From the NCBI GenBank assembly GCA_004010535.1, contig RQYE01000007.1, positions 1 to 64,000 on the forward strand: a stretch of 64,000 nt of DNA. The letters run 5' to 3'. The DNA comes from Coriobacteriales bacterium OH1046 (GTDB lineage: Bacteria; Actinomycetota; Coriobacteriia; Coriobacteriales; Atopobiaceae). This document shows positions 28,829-38,439 of the stretch, one piece after another; the stretch's first letter is position 1, and the number at the start of each line of letters is the position of its first letter. Under the pieces are notes generated by a model. That model was not told the DNA's origin. It saw only the letters and a program-made list of their open reading frames with translations, and did no database searches. A program made the position numbers and the translations under genes.

Positions 28829-30901
28829 ATGGCGACCGCGCATGATTATTTCGAATACCTGACCGAGCAAGTGGGCATCTCCCCTGCCAACAGCCAAGAG
28901 GAGCTCAATGCTGCGCAAACCATCGCCGAGCTCATGAAGGAACATGGCGTCGAGACGGCGGTCGAGGAATTCGATACCCCGGCGCTTGCACGCCTGCCCC
29001 ATAATGTCCTGCTCATCGTTCTGTTCATCGCGACCTTCGTCGCCGGGATCGGCGGCATGGTCCTCGCCGTGCCCGGCATGCTCGTCTCGCTGGCCTGCGC
29101 TGCAGTGCTCGCGTTCGACTATCTGGGGACCAACGTCTTCGAGCATTTCGGGCCCGTGGCGCGCAGCCAGAACGTCGTCGCCCTGCACGAGGCGTCCGGC
29201 CCGCTGGTAGCCAAGGGCATCCGCCCCATCGTCGTTGTCGCCCACTACGATTCCCCGCACGAGAGCTTCCTCTACGGCTCCGGCCTTGCGAAGCACCTGC
29301 CGCTCCTACGCCGTTCCACGCCCTGGTGCGTGCTCGCCGCAGGCGCGAGCTCGCTCATCCAGGTCATGGTCTTCCTACCCGAGCCCGCCCGCCGCGTGTT
29401 CTGGGTCCTCGGGTTCCTCGCGGCCGTCCCGCCGCTGATCGTCGGCGTGGGGGCGCTGGCGGAACGCTTCTCGAGCTGCTCGCTTGGAGCCAACGACAAC
29501 AAGGCCTCGGTCGCAGCCCTGTTGGGCGTTCTCGAAGCGGTGTTCCCCTCCGATTCCAAAGAGGGCCTCGTCGCGCGTCTTGCCCAGCAGCGCGAGGCGG
29601 CCGAGTCTATCGCCCGTCCGGTGCGCCATGGCGAGGACGTGCTGCGCGGCCTCGGCATCCTGCCCGAGGACTGCACGATTGAATACATCGAAGAACCCGT
29701 GTCGGAGCTGGAGGACGTGCCCGAGTCGGAGCTCACCGACAAGCTCGATATAGCGGCGGAGCTTGCCGAGGCTACCGCCGACTTGGGCGCCGGTGGAGAA
29801 GCCGGGCTTGATGGCGATAAGACCACGGTGGCACCTCAGCCCCCGTTCAGGCCCTCCGAGGACGGCCTCCCCGATCATGGTTCCGCGCAGGCCTATCATC
29901 CGCAGGTTGCCGATGTCGCCCGCCGTGCGGCCCTCTTCGATCTGCCGGATCCGAGGGAGGAGTCGAGCGACCCGCTCGCTGCGCCTGCGCCCCAAACGCC
30001 CCGCTCCTCCTTGATGGATCATCTGGGCTTTGCCGACCGTCAGAATGCCCGCCGTATCCAAGAGCGCCTTGCCGGCTTCGACGATGGGGGGGAGGCCGAC
30101 GGCCTCGATGTCATCGCGTCTCCCGATGGCGGGACGCGCGAGCAGATCGACATCCTTCCCGCTCCCGAAGAGCGCCCGCGCCCGCGCTTCAGCCTCTTCG
30201 GACGACGCAAGAAGCACGAGGAGGAATCGCTCGCCGCATACCTTGGGGTCGAGGATGACTACGACGCCAAGACCGGTGGGCGCGAGATAGGCTCTTGGGA
30301 GGAACTCGAAGAGCAGGATGCAGAGTTCTCGCGCCGCCGCAAGAAAGATCCGCACTGGAAGGGCGGCGCTGCTTCCAACGAGGAGCTGCGCGGCTCCGAG
30401 GATGAGCCCGCCGCCGACGAGCTGATCGAGGCATCCGCATCCCTTGCGATGGACGAGCTGCTCTGCCACGATATCTGGTTCGTCGCGCTCGGCGCCCATT
30501 CCCTCGACCATGCCGGCATGAAGGCGTTCATCGCCAAGCATCGCCCGCAGCTGCGCGGGGCCTTCCTCATCAACCTCGACTGCGTCGGCGCCGGCGATCT
30601 GTCGGTCCTCTCCTCCGAGGGGCTCGTCAACACGCGCCGGGTCGATCGCCGCATCAATCGCCTGCTCAAGAGCGCTGCACATGATCTCCATGTCGACCTG
30701 CTCGAGACCCCCTTCAACTGGGACTCCACCGATGCGACGCCGGCCATGCGCATGTCCATGCGCTCGGCGACCATCATGGGTGTGAACGACCTCGGCCTTC
30801 CCGCCCTCTCCCATACGGCGGATGACGTCCCTGAAAATGTCGATCCCGGCCAAGCTGCGCTTGTGGCAACGCTGGTCACGGAGCTCATCCGCCGTTCGTG
30901 A
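28829..30901 (+). CDS. Membrane protein of the M28 peptidase family, possibly inactive
   Basis: This 690-residue protein has an M28-type frame. Two membrane segments lie at about 60-95 and another pair at about 165-200. Zinc-ligand-like residues appear as VVAHYDSPHES (His139, Asp141) and GANDNKAS (Asp near residue 223). A 300-residue Pro/Glu/Asp-rich insert (about 245-540) follows. The C-terminal half has LINLDCVGAGDL and the last ligand SHTADD. The catalytic Glu-Glu motif usual in M28 (GAEExGxxGS) is here GAHSLDHAG. This suggests a pseudo-peptidase or a changed chemistry. ATG 28829 has AAGGG upstream. It is convergent with the surface-protein gene. Confidence 0.8.
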   Translation: MATAHDYFEYLTEQVGISPANSQEELNAAQTIAELMKEHGVETAVEEFDTPALARLPHNVLLIVLFIATFVAGIGGMVLAVPGMLVSLACAAVLAFDYLGTNVFEHFGPVARSQNVVALHEASGPLVAKGIRPIVVVAHYDSPHESFLYGSGLAKHLPLLRRSTPWCVLAAGASSLIQVMVFLPEPARRVFWVLGFLAAVPPLIVGVGALAERFSSCSLGANDNKASVAALLGVLEAVFPSDSKEGLVARLAQQREAAESIARPVRHGEDVLRGLGILPEDCTIEYIEEPVSELEDVPESELTDKLDIAAELAEATADLGAGGEAGLDGDKTTVAPQPPFRPSEDGLPDHGSAQAYHPQVADVARRAALFDLPDPREESSDPLAAPAPQTPRSSLMDHLGFADRQNARRIQERLAGFDDGGEADGLDVIASPDGGTREQIDILPAPEERPRPRFSLFGRRKKHEEESLAAYLGVEDDYDAKTGGREIGSWEELEEQDAEFSRRRKKDPHWKGGAASNEELRGSEDEPAADELIEASASLAMDELLCHDIWFVALGAHSLDHAGMKAFIAKHRPQLRGAFLINLDCVGAGDLSVLSSEGLVNTRRVDRRINRLLKSAAHDLHVDLLETPFNWDSTDATPAMRMSMRSATIMGVNDLGLPALSHTADDVPENVDPGQAALVATLVTELIRRS

Positions 30902-30922
30902 CGTAAGCGCATCACGACCTCC

Positions 30923-30960
30923 ATGGGGGGCTGCGACAGAAGTGCCGTTGCAGCCCCCAT
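30923..30960. terminator. Bidirectional hairpin between convergent genes
   Basis: ATGGGGGGCTGC and GCAGCCCCCAT pair with one bulged G around a 15-base loop. It lies between the convergent M28-type gene (stop 30901) and the surface-protein gene (stop 30972). It can serve both strands. Confidence 0.6.
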
Positions 30961-30971
30961 AGACGTGGAGC

Positions 30972-33900
30972 CTACCGTCTGGGTTCGCGCTTGCCGACGC
31001 GGCGCCGATCCGGCTTCTCCGTCCTCATGCCCACGAATGTGGATGCTACGGCAAGGACGGCTCCCGTTGCAACTGCCGCGCCCAGCGATAGGGGGCTGTT
31101 GTCATCGCCCGTTCCCGGAACGAACGTGCGCTGCGGTCTATCGGGAACCGTTATGCTGACCGTCTGCATCTCATCGCCAAGATCCTCATGGATGGCGAGC
31201 ACGGCGCCATCGCCGGCATACAGCGTCTCGAAGGCGACGAGCTGCGTGTTTTCCGAGATGTTTCCTGCGTCGACGGAGAAGCTCACCGTGCAGGTGCCCG
31301 CTTCCTCCTCGGCCACGAAGGACGTCTCGCCGCCCGCAGCAGCTCCATCTGCGCCGATGAAAGCCGCTCCCGTGGCTTTATCCATGAGAAGGCCCCGTAC
31401 CGTATAGGTCTCACCTGGCCTGAGATTCGTATACGAGACGGTATCGACCAGCGTGAAGGCACCCTTCTCGACCGTTTTCCCACCCCCGTTCGCCTCGGCA
31501 AGAGAGGTTGCTATGCGGGGGATGGAGACCGTCTGCGATCCATCGTCGAGATCGGCGTGGACGACGAGTTCCCGGTCTTCCTGCATGAGGGTCTCGAACG
31601 CGACGATATCCTTGCCGGCGACGAGGGCGGCCTCGCATAGGAACACAACCTCGACCGTCCCATCCGCCTGCTCGGCGATGAAGCCCGCCTCCGCATCGAT
31701 ACCCACCGGCTCTCCGGTGGCCCTGTCCATGAGGGAGCCTTTCAACAGGTAGGGTTTTCCGGGTGTGAGGCCGCTGTAGGAGACCGTGTCGACAAGGACG
31801 GTGGGGGAGGATGCGCGGATGACGCCGCTTTTCCCGTCGGCATCGGCAAGGTCCGTGCGTATCTCGGGGAAGCGCACGGTCTGCTCCTCATCCCCCGTAT
31901 CGGCATGCCGTGCGAGCAGGGTATCTTCATAGAAGAGTTCCTCGAAGGCAACGATTTCCCTCCCTGAGAGCTGGGCGGCGTCAAGGGAGAACGCCACTTC
32001 GACCGTCCCCTCGGAATCCTCTGCCGAGAAAGATGCTTCCTGCCCGCCCAGCACCACCTCGCCGCTTTTCTTATCGATAAGCGAGCCGACGATGCGGTAG
32101 CCGTTGCCGGGGAGGAGCCCGCGATAGGAGACCACGTCGGTGAGCGAGACGGCACCCTCTGCATCGCACAGCTCCTTCTCCCCAGATGCGGAGACGAGGA
32201 CGGTGCCGATGGCGGGGATCATCACGGTCTGCGCCCGATCCTCCAAATCAGCATGGACGGCAATAGGCAGCTCATTGCGTAATAACGTCTCGAAGCAAAC
32301 TACGGTCTTGCCGGCGAGCAGGGCTGCGGGTACCTCGAAGACGACCTCGACCACGCCTTCGGAACCTTCTGCTATAAAGCTCGTCGCCGCGCATATCCCC
32401 AACGGCTCCCCGTTCGCCTTGTCGTGGAGCTCCCCTTGCACGCGGTAGCTCTCGCCGGGCCAAAGCCCGCGATAGGAGACGGTATCGAGCAGCGTGACGG
32501 TATCGTTCGCAGAGCTCACGAACATGGAGCCCTCGCTATCGGCGAGCGTCGTCGAGATCGAGGGAATCAGCACCGTTTGGCCTTCGTCATCGAGGTCCTT
32601 GTGGGTGGCGATGCAGCTGTCGGAGAGCCAAAGCTCCTCGAAGGCGACGATGGCCTTGCTTTCGATCACAGAGGGGTCGAGTGCGAACTCGAGTTCGATG
32701 AAACCCGATTCCGCATAGGCGGTGAACTCCTTGGAGGCGGCGATGCCCAGGGGAGATCCGCTCTCCGCACAGACCAGCTCGCCGACCACGCGGTAGGCTT
32801 CGCCCACCTCGAGGTTCGCATACTGCACGCGGTCGATGAGGATGACGGGGCCTCCCGTTGCGGGAACGACCTTGCCCGCCTCGGAGCCGAGCTCTGTTGC
32901 GAGTCGGGGTCCGGGCTTGTCATCGATGGTGCCTCGGTCGACGGTATGGCCGTCGCGCGTGATGTTCAGCGTGAAGCGCACGAGCCGACGGCCCTCGTTC
33001 GCGGGGCATGCGAGCTCCTGAACCGTATAGGATCCGTAGGGGAGGGCTCCGCGCGCATCGTCCGGGGCTGTGGAGATGTCGCTCCGACCGCTGAACCAGA
33101 GGCCCGCCTCATAGTCGAGGAGGCTCTCGTCGATCGTGCCCGTTGCGGGGTCGTATGCTGCGTCGTTCGCATTGGTCCGGAGGGAGTGCGGCGTGTATTC
33201 GGAATCGAAGACGCCGTTCTCGTCGGTCACGATGAGGTGGCTTTCGAAGATGCCGTCCCCATCGGGGTCGTCGAGGGCGGTCACCGAGAAGACGGTGCCG
33301 GGCATTGCCTCCATGCTCTCCTCGTCGGCCTTGTTGAAGGCGAAGCCCCCGCGCTTCACCTGGTCGGGTGCCGCGTGCCCGGGTGCCGAGATGTCTGCGA
33401 TCGTGCCCTCCTCGCGGATCGCGATGGTCTGGGACCATTCCCCGTTCAGAAGATAGCCCTCCGGCGCCTCGATCTCGCGGATCTCGTAGCTTCCATAAGG
33501 GAGGGTGCCCGCAGCCAGCTCCGCCCGGCCCTGCTCGTCGGTCGTGAGCACCGCGACGATAGACCCGGGTCTGTAGAGGGTGCCGCCGACTAGGACGGGA
33601 GCGGCGGATGCCGATGTCACGCTGAAGCGGGCACCCGCGAGGGTAGCTCCGCCTTGCGCCACGGGATCTGCCGTCTCCGAGCCGACCTTGCCCACCCGCA
33701 GGCCGCCGCGCACGACCGTATCGGTGAAGCGCGTCCCGACCGCGAAGATCGTAGCGGGAGCATCGATGACAACCGTCTGCGCCTCGGATGTGTTGAGATA
33801 GCCTTCCCCCGGTTCGGCCTCCCTGACCTCGTAGGTGCCGAGCGGTAGGAGATCATGCTCGGTCGAGGCGCAGCCGTTGGTATCGGTGACGAGCGTCGTC

Positions 33901-35420
33901 ACGACCTCTCCGGGCGGGAAGCGCGTTCCGCCGATCACGACATCGTGCCCGGAGCGGTTCACGATCTCGAAGACGACGCCGTCGAGATGCGCGTCTCCCT
34001 GAGCGGAAACGGTTTGCCCGTCATCCTTATCGAGGGAGAGGCCGCCGCGTTTGACCTGTTCCTCCACGATGATCGGCTCGTAGCCCTCTATCGTGGCCGA
34101 CGTGCCGCTCGATGAGATGATGCGCGTATGAGCAGGGGCCTCGGAAAGCTCTCCCGATGAGGAGGTCCGTCCCTCCAGATAATAGGTCTGGGGAGCGGAG
34201 AGCTCCTTCAGCGAAAGCGTGCCGAGCGGCAGCACGATAGCCCCCGAGGCATCGGTGAAAAAATCATCGCCGGAGACGAGATGCTCCCCATCCATGACGA
34301 CCCTGCCCTGCGCGTCGCTTGCGAAGATCCAGGTGCGCAAGGGGTTGCCCGAGGTGTCTCCCGCAGTGTTGCCGTAGAGCCGCACCAAGAACCGGGCGCC
34401 TTCGAGCGAGGCATCTCCTTGCGGGACGGCCTCGTGCAGATCGGCATCGGCTTTGGTCAGAAGGAGCGCGATGGGATGGACCTGCGGCTCCTCGCTCACG
34501 CTCACGTTCGTGGTCTTGCCTGCCATGATGTCGACCTTATGCACGCCGAGATCGAGGGCGAAGCCCGTGCTCGGCTCGATCTCCTTGATCCAGTAGGTGC
34601 CGGCATCGAGCTTGCCGCTTGCGGCGTGGCCCGAGGCGTCGGTCGTGATGCGCGCGATCTCCTCGGTGCAGGCGCTGTCCGCATAGATGCCGTAGACGGC
34701 GCCCTCGAGGCTGTAGCTTGCGTTGCCGGACGAGATCTCCAAGCTGGCGCTTGTCTTCGAGAGCGTGATATCTCCCTGGATGGAGGGTTTCCAATACGAC
34801 GCGTAGAGGCGCTGCGCGGGGTAGTAGAGCCCACGTCCTGCGGCAGCCCATGCCGCCACCTCGGCGGTGTTGACGCTTACGCGGTTCCCCCAGATCCATA
34901 CCGAATAGCCGGTGCCATCGACATAGGCCGTGAAGGGGATGGATCCATCGCGTGGAGCGTAGTTCTCGCCATCTTGGCAGTAGGCGGTGATGCTCTGGCC
35001 ATCGGGCATGGTGATGTAGAAGGGCGTGGGAACGTCGGGTCCCGGATCGTCGGGATCGCCATCGCGGTAGAGCGCGAAATCCGTGCTCCGTCGGGACATG
35101 CAGGTCCCCTCGATGGAGCCGTCTGCGTTGAGCGTGGCGCTTCCCCCGTTCGGGAAGGCGATGATCGTGGCCGCATATGCCGGGCTCGGACAGGTTCCCA
35201 GGATGCAGAGCGTCGCGACAAGCGCCAGCACCATATGCAGGAGCGGGTGGTGCCGAAGCGCCCTGCCCGCGTGGCCGACGCCCTGCGGGTTCCCGCCTCG
35301 CAGGAGGTCTCCGCCGAAGGGCTTCGAACGCGGGGGAGGGGGCCAGGCCGTGCCGGCGGCTCCTTGGGAAGCACGGCCCTTGTTCAGGGGGCCCGGGGTG
35401 AGAATTGCCGTTTCGTGCAT
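30972..35420 (-). CDS. Large sortase-anchored surface protein with CnaB and VaFE repeats
   Basis: This 1482-residue cell-wall protein has a long N-terminus before the signal peptide (hydrophobic LLHMVLALVATLCILGTC, cleavage likely after PAYA). A domain of about 120 residues follows, then about five CnaB/SpaA-type domains (each ending near GYLNT, GYLLN or similar). About five VaFE-type repeats follow (each with D-x-V-x-Y ... PGExYxVxG ... VAFEELxxxx ... HxDLxDExQTV). The C-terminus has the sortase motif VPGTG, a membrane segment and a basic tail RRRVGKREPRR. CnaB and VaFE domains form internal isopeptide or ester cross-links. It is probably an adhesin or pilus-tip-like protein. ATG 35420 follows GGAGGTGCGCG. 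No sortase gene is in the window. Confidence 0.9.
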   Translation of the reverse strand: MHETAILTPGPLNKGRASQGAAGTAWPPPPRSKPFGGDLLRGGNPQGVGHAGRALRHHPLLHMVLALVATLCILGTCPSPAYAATIIAFPNGGSATLNADGSIEGTCMSRRSTDFALYRDGDPDDPGPDVPTPFYITMPDGQSITAYCQDGENYAPRDGSIPFTAYVDGTGYSVWIWGNRVSVNTAEVAAWAAAGRGLYYPAQRLYASYWKPSIQGDITLSKTSASLEISSGNASYSLEGAVYGIYADSACTEEIARITTDASGHAASGKLDAGTYWIKEIEPSTGFALDLGVHKVDIMAGKTTNVSVSEEPQVHPIALLLTKADADLHEAVPQGDASLEGARFLVRLYGNTAGDTSGNPLRTWIFASDAQGRVVMDGEHLVSGDDFFTDASGAIVLPLGTLSLKELSAPQTYYLEGRTSSSGELSEAPAHTRIISSSGTSATIEGYEPIIVEEQVKRGGLSLDKDDGQTVSAQGDAHLDGVVFEIVNRSGHDVVIGGTRFPPGEVVTTLVTDTNGCASTEHDLLPLGTYEVREAEPGEGYLNTSEAQTVVIDAPATIFAVGTRFTDTVVRGGLRVGKVGSETADPVAQGGATLAGARFSVTSASAAPVLVGGTLYRPGSIVAVLTTDEQGRAELAAGTLPYGSYEIREIEAPEGYLLNGEWSQTIAIREEGTIADISAPGHAAPDQVKRGGFAFNKADEESMEAMPGTVFSVTALDDPDGDGIFESHLIVTDENGVFDSEYTPHSLRTNANDAAYDPATGTIDESLLDYEAGLWFSGRSDISTAPDDARGALPYGSYTVQELACPANEGRRLVRFTLNITRDGHTVDRGTIDDKPGPRLATELGSEAGKVVPATGGPVILIDRVQYANLEVGEAYRVVGELVCAESGSPLGIAASKEFTAYAESGFIELEFALDPSVIESKAIVAFEELWLSDSCIATHKDLDDEGQTVLIPSISTTLADSEGSMFVSSANDTVTLLDTVSYRGLWPGESYRVQGELHDKANGEPLGICAATSFIAEGSEGVVEVVFEVPAALLAGKTVVCFETLLRNELPIAVHADLEDRAQTVMIPAIGTVLVSASGEKELCDAEGAVSLTDVVSYRGLLPGNGYRIVGSLIDKKSGEVVLGGQEASFSAEDSEGTVEVAFSLDAAQLSGREIVAFEELFYEDTLLARHADTGDEEQTVRFPEIRTDLADADGKSGVIRASSPTVLVDTVSYSGLTPGKPYLLKGSLMDRATGEPVGIDAEAGFIAEQADGTVEVVFLCEAALVAGKDIVAFETLMQEDRELVVHADLDDGSQTVSIPRIATSLAEANGGGKTVEKGAFTLVDTVSYTNLRPGETYTVRGLLMDKATGAAFIGADGAAAGGETSFVAEEEAGTCTVSFSVDAGNISENTQLVAFETLYAGDGAVLAIHEDLGDEMQTVSITVPDRPQRTFVPGTGDDNSPLSLGAAVATGAVLAVASTFVGMRTEKPDRRRVGKREPRR

Positions 35421-35742
35421 CGCGCACCTCCAAAGATATGAATGGTGCGGCAATGCTATCCGAGGCTTCTGACCGCTCTCCGACCCAGGCTTATCGTCTC
35501 CCTGTCATCTAATGGGCGGGATGTGCCGCAGCGGTACCGCCGCCATCGGCGCGGGGATGTTGAATGCGCGGCATCGCTTGGAATGGCGGGTTCAAGAAAA
35601 AGGGAGCCTCGATAGGAATTCCACAAGCGGGGGAGTCATCCCACGAGAGCGCCACCGATGCGTCCGGGAAGAGCGCATCGGTGGCGGTGGAAACGGTGCC
35701 TGCAGTGGCGGCGGGATTATGCGCCTGCCGCCCGCTGTGGGG
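35421..35742. other. Gene-free stretch with one hairpin
   Basis: These 322 bases lie between the 3' end of the PTS EIIB gene and the start of the surface-protein gene. They hold the presumed promoter of the surface-protein gene and a stem at 35650-35686. I see no ORF with family similarity. Confidence 0.6.
35650..35686 (-). terminator. Hairpin downstream of the ascorbate-type PTS
   Basis: CGCCACCGATGCG (35650-35662) and CGCATCGGTGGCG (35674-35686) form a perfect 13-bp stem with an 11-base loop. It lies 57 bases after the EIIB stop on the minus strand. It has no long T-run, so the terminator role is likely but not certain. Confidence 0.55.
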
Positions 35743-36027
35743 TTACAGCCCCAGATGATCCTTGAGCTTGCCCTTGAGCTCCTCCTTGTCGAGGAGGTTG
35801 GTGAGGATGATCTTCTGGCTCTCGTCGACGCCGTCGATGAAATCGCCAAGGTCCCCGCCGACAACGAAAAGATCTGCCACTCCAGGGGCGATATCCGAGA
35901 TGGTGGAGTGAAGGACCTCGATGCCTTCCACGCCAAGTTCTTTGAGCGCTTCCTCGGTGTTCATGCGGACGATCAAGCTCGATCCGAGACCGGATCCGCA
36001 GGCGCACATAATCTTCTGAATCGCCAT
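35743..36027 (-). CDS. PTS EIIB component, ascorbate/lactose type
   Basis: This 94-residue EIIB starts MAIQKIMCACGSGLGSSLIV, with the phosphorylatable cysteine in the CxCGSGxGSS loop. It accepts phosphate from EIIA and passes it to the incoming sugar held by EIIC. It matches the UlaB-type fold by pattern. The ATG follows GAGGGAGCGAGT. It is the last gene of the minus-strand order EIIA, EIIC, EIIB. The actual sugar is not known. Confidence 0.88.
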   Translation of the reverse strand: MAIQKIMCACGSGLGSSLIVRMNTEEALKELGVEGIEVLHSTISDIAPGVADLFVVGGDLGDFIDGVDESQKIILTNLLDKEELKGKLKDHLGL

Positions 36028-36140
36028 ACTCGCTCCCTCGCCTTTCTTTCCCGTCATACGACCGGATCGTGGGATTTCGATGGGCTCTAACGGCTACAGC
36101 AAGCGTATCGTATGCAGCCTCATCTGCATAGCGGCTTTCC

Positions 36141-37616
36141 CTATTCGGTAGCGTCCGCTTTCTTGGGGGCGACGAGGTTGTAGACGATCGGCGCGAGGTA
36201 CACGATCACGCAGATGAGGAGCAGTGCGCCGCCTTGGATGAAGTTCACGGTATTGCCGAAGAGGATGCCCATCCAGGAGAAATCGGCATCGGAGAAGGTC
36301 GTCCCGACGTAGCCGAGCGCGGAGAATACCGGCATGCAGATGGCGGGCAGGAAGGTGATCAGAAGGCCGTGCGCGAAAGAACCGGCGATGCATCCCTTGA
36401 TGCCGCCCTCGGCATTGCCGAAGACACCGGCAGTCGCACCGCAGAAGAAGTGGGGTACCACACCCGGGAGGATGAGGGCGACGGGTACGAGCGACGCGTC
36501 GATGCCTGCGAGGATGAGCAGGCCCACGATACCGCCGAGGAATGACACCAAGAACCCTATGATGACGGCGTTGGGGGCATAGGTGAAGGCAACGGGGCAG
36601 TCGAGCGCCGGCTTGGCACCGGGGACGAGCTTGTCGGCGATGCCTTTGAAGGCGGGGACGATCTCGCCGATGGTCAGGCGGACGCCCGAGAGGATGATGT
36701 AGACGCCGCCGGCGAAGCTCATGCCCGAGGTGAGGGCCCATACGATCCAGTTCGTGGTGGTCTCGGTGCCGATGTTGAGCAGTCCGCCCAGATTGCCGAC
36801 CGTGAGTCCGTGGGGCGCGAGCAGCTGTGCGGCGGCCTCCGCATCGGTGCCGGCGGGCACGATGCCGAGCAGGCCCTTGGCCACGGCGACGCCTACGACG
36901 ATGAGGAAGAAGACCATCATCGTGAGGGAGATGGACACGGTGGTGTCGCGCAGGAAGATGAAGCGCTTGGGGAAGTTGATCTCCTCGGTGCTCTTCTTGT
37001 TGGGATCCTTGGCGAAGAGCTTGCCCACGATACCGGCGAGCCAGTATCCGAGGCCGCCGAAGTGCCCGAGTGCAACGCCGTCCGTGCCGGTGACCTTGCG
37101 GAAGGTGATCTGGCAGTAGGCGGGAGAGAGGACCATGATGAGGGCGAGCAGGCAACCACCGGCGATATAGAGCATCCAGCCGTCGAGGTGACCCGCTCCG
37201 CCGAGAATGACGGCGATCATGCAGGCCATGTAGAGCGTATGGTGGCCGGTCAGGAAGATGTAGGGCATGCGCGAGAAGCGCGCGAGGATGATGTTCAGCA
37301 TCATGCCGAGGGCCATGATGATGGCTGAGCTGGTGCCGAAATTCTGGAGGGCGTCTGCGACGACGGCCTCGTTGTTGGGGACGACGCCCTGCATGTTGAA
37401 GGCGAAGTTGAAAAGCTCGCCGAAAGCGAGCAGGGAGCCGGTCTGCAAGAACGAGGCGCCTGCGGAAAGAACCAGGAATCCGACGATGGTCTTGATGGTG
37501 CCCTTGACGACGTCCTCGACAGGTTTCCTCTGCAGGCAGAGGCCAAGCAGGGCGAGGAGGCCTACCAATATTGCCGGTGTTGACAGGATGTTGACGATAA
37601 AGTCGAGCGCTGCCAT
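36141..37616 (-). CDS. ulaA: PTS EIIC component, ascorbate type (UlaA-like)
   Basis: This 491-residue permease spans the membrane about ten times. Its start (FIVNILSTPAILVGLLALLG, then LQRKPVEDVVKGTIKTIVGF) and later regions (GHHTLYMACMIAVILG, then GTDGVALGHFGGLGYWLAG) match the UlaA/SgaT family of L-ascorbate carriers. Related EIIC proteins also carry other sugars or sugar alcohols, so the substrate is inferred. It sits between EIIA (29 bases upstream) and EIIB (113 bases downstream). Confidence 0.9.
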   Translation of the reverse strand: MAALDFIVNILSTPAILVGLLALLGLCLQRKPVEDVVKGTIKTIVGFLVLSAGASFLQTGSLLAFGELFNFAFNMQGVVPNNEAVVADALQNFGTSSAIIMALGMMLNIILARFSRMPYIFLTGHHTLYMACMIAVILGGAGHLDGWMLYIAGGCLLALIMVLSPAYCQITFRKVTGTDGVALGHFGGLGYWLAGIVGKLFAKDPNKKSTEEINFPKRFIFLRDTTVSISLTMMVFFLIVVGVAVAKGLLGIVPAGTDAEAAAQLLAPHGLTVGNLGGLLNIGTETTTNWIVWALTSGMSFAGGVYIILSGVRLTIGEIVPAFKGIADKLVPGAKPALDCPVAFTYAPNAVIIGFLVSFLGGIVGLLILAGIDASLVPVALILPGVVPHFFCGATAGVFGNAEGGIKGCIAGSFAHGLLITFLPAICMPVFSALGYVGTTFSDADFSWMGILFGNTVNFIQGGALLLICVIVYLAPIVYNLVAPKKADATE

Positions 37617-37645
37617 TGATTTCTCCTTTCAGAGCCGGTGCGCGG

Positions 37646-38104
37646 CTATGCGTTCTCGATACCGGCGATGAACATCCGGTACACCTCGTCGGCCGTCTCG
37701 GCCTCTATGACCTTCTTGATGTTCTCCGGATCTGCGAACATGGTCGCAAGCGTCTTCATGGCATCGATGTGGCCGTCGGGGTCGGTGGCGGCGAGGGAGA
37801 CGAGGAGGCGGACGGGGCTGGAGCCCTCTTTGAAGACGACCCCCTCGCGCAGAACCGTGACGGCGAGCTGGCGGCGTATCACGCCTTGTTCGGGACGAGC
37901 ATGCAAAAGCGCCAGGTCAGGGGCGAGGACGAAATAGGGGCCGTACTTCTCGGCATTCTCTATGATGCCGTCGATATAGCCGGCCTTGACGTAGCCTCCA
38001 TCGACGAGGGGCTGCACGGCAACGTGGATCGAGTCCTTCCAGCCCGAGCAGGACTCGACGATCTGCACATTCTCACGCTTAAGCAGTTTGTCCATGGTGC
38101 TCAT
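37646..38104 (-). CDS. PTS EIIA component, ascorbate/mannitol type
   Basis: This 152-residue EIIA starts MSTMDKLLKRENVQIVESCS and carries the active-site histidine in FVLAPDLALLHARPEQGV. LLVSLAATDPDGHIDAMKTL and PENIKKVIEAETADEVYRMF fit the UlaC/MtlA-type EIIA fold. It accepts phosphate from HPr. The ATG 38104 follows GGGAGGTTACCA. It begins the EIIA-EIIC-EIIB operon. Confidence 0.88.
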   Translation of the reverse strand: MSTMDKLLKRENVQIVESCSGWKDSIHVAVQPLVDGGYVKAGYIDGIIENAEKYGPYFVLAPDLALLHARPEQGVIRRQLAVTVLREGVVFKEGSSPVRLLVSLAATDPDGHIDAMKTLATMFADPENIKKVIEAETADEVYRMFIAGIENA

Positions 38105-38439
38105 TGGTAACCTCCCTTCGTTTGAGCTCTTCGAATGGCGTTCGCTTCCTTGGACAAGCTGGATCAGGGGGGCTGCTCGCTGCGGCACAGCAACAGAGTA
38201 TTCCAGAAAAATCCAGATTTCAAGAATTATTCCAGTTTTTCTTCTAAATAAAGTAAAAATATCCTGTTTTAATATTTAAACAGGAAAAAATAGGAAGATA
38301 ATATGGAACAATTCAGTAAATTAAGAGCGCATGATCCCCTGAAAAAGAAAACAGGAAATACTATGAGATAGGGGAGGGATTGTATAACTGTTCGGGTGAG
38401 CGCCCGGCTGATCCCAAACCTCATGCGATGGGAGAGATG
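38105..38439. promoter_or_regulatory. AT-rich divergent control region of the PTS and DeoR gene
   Basis: This stretch between the leftward PTS operon and the rightward DeoR gene is strikingly AT-rich for this genome. It holds the near-palindrome at 38262-38285. AACAGGAA-type words occur near 38279 and 38350. ATTCCAG words near 38200 and 38229 also recur. It should carry divergent promoters and operators for the DeoR regulator. Confidence 0.55.
38262..38285. promoter_or_regulatory. Candidate DeoR operator
   Basis: TCCTGTTT and AAACAGGA form 8-bp arms around an 8-base AT spacer. The half-site AACAGGAA recurs at about 38350. Confidence 0.5.
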
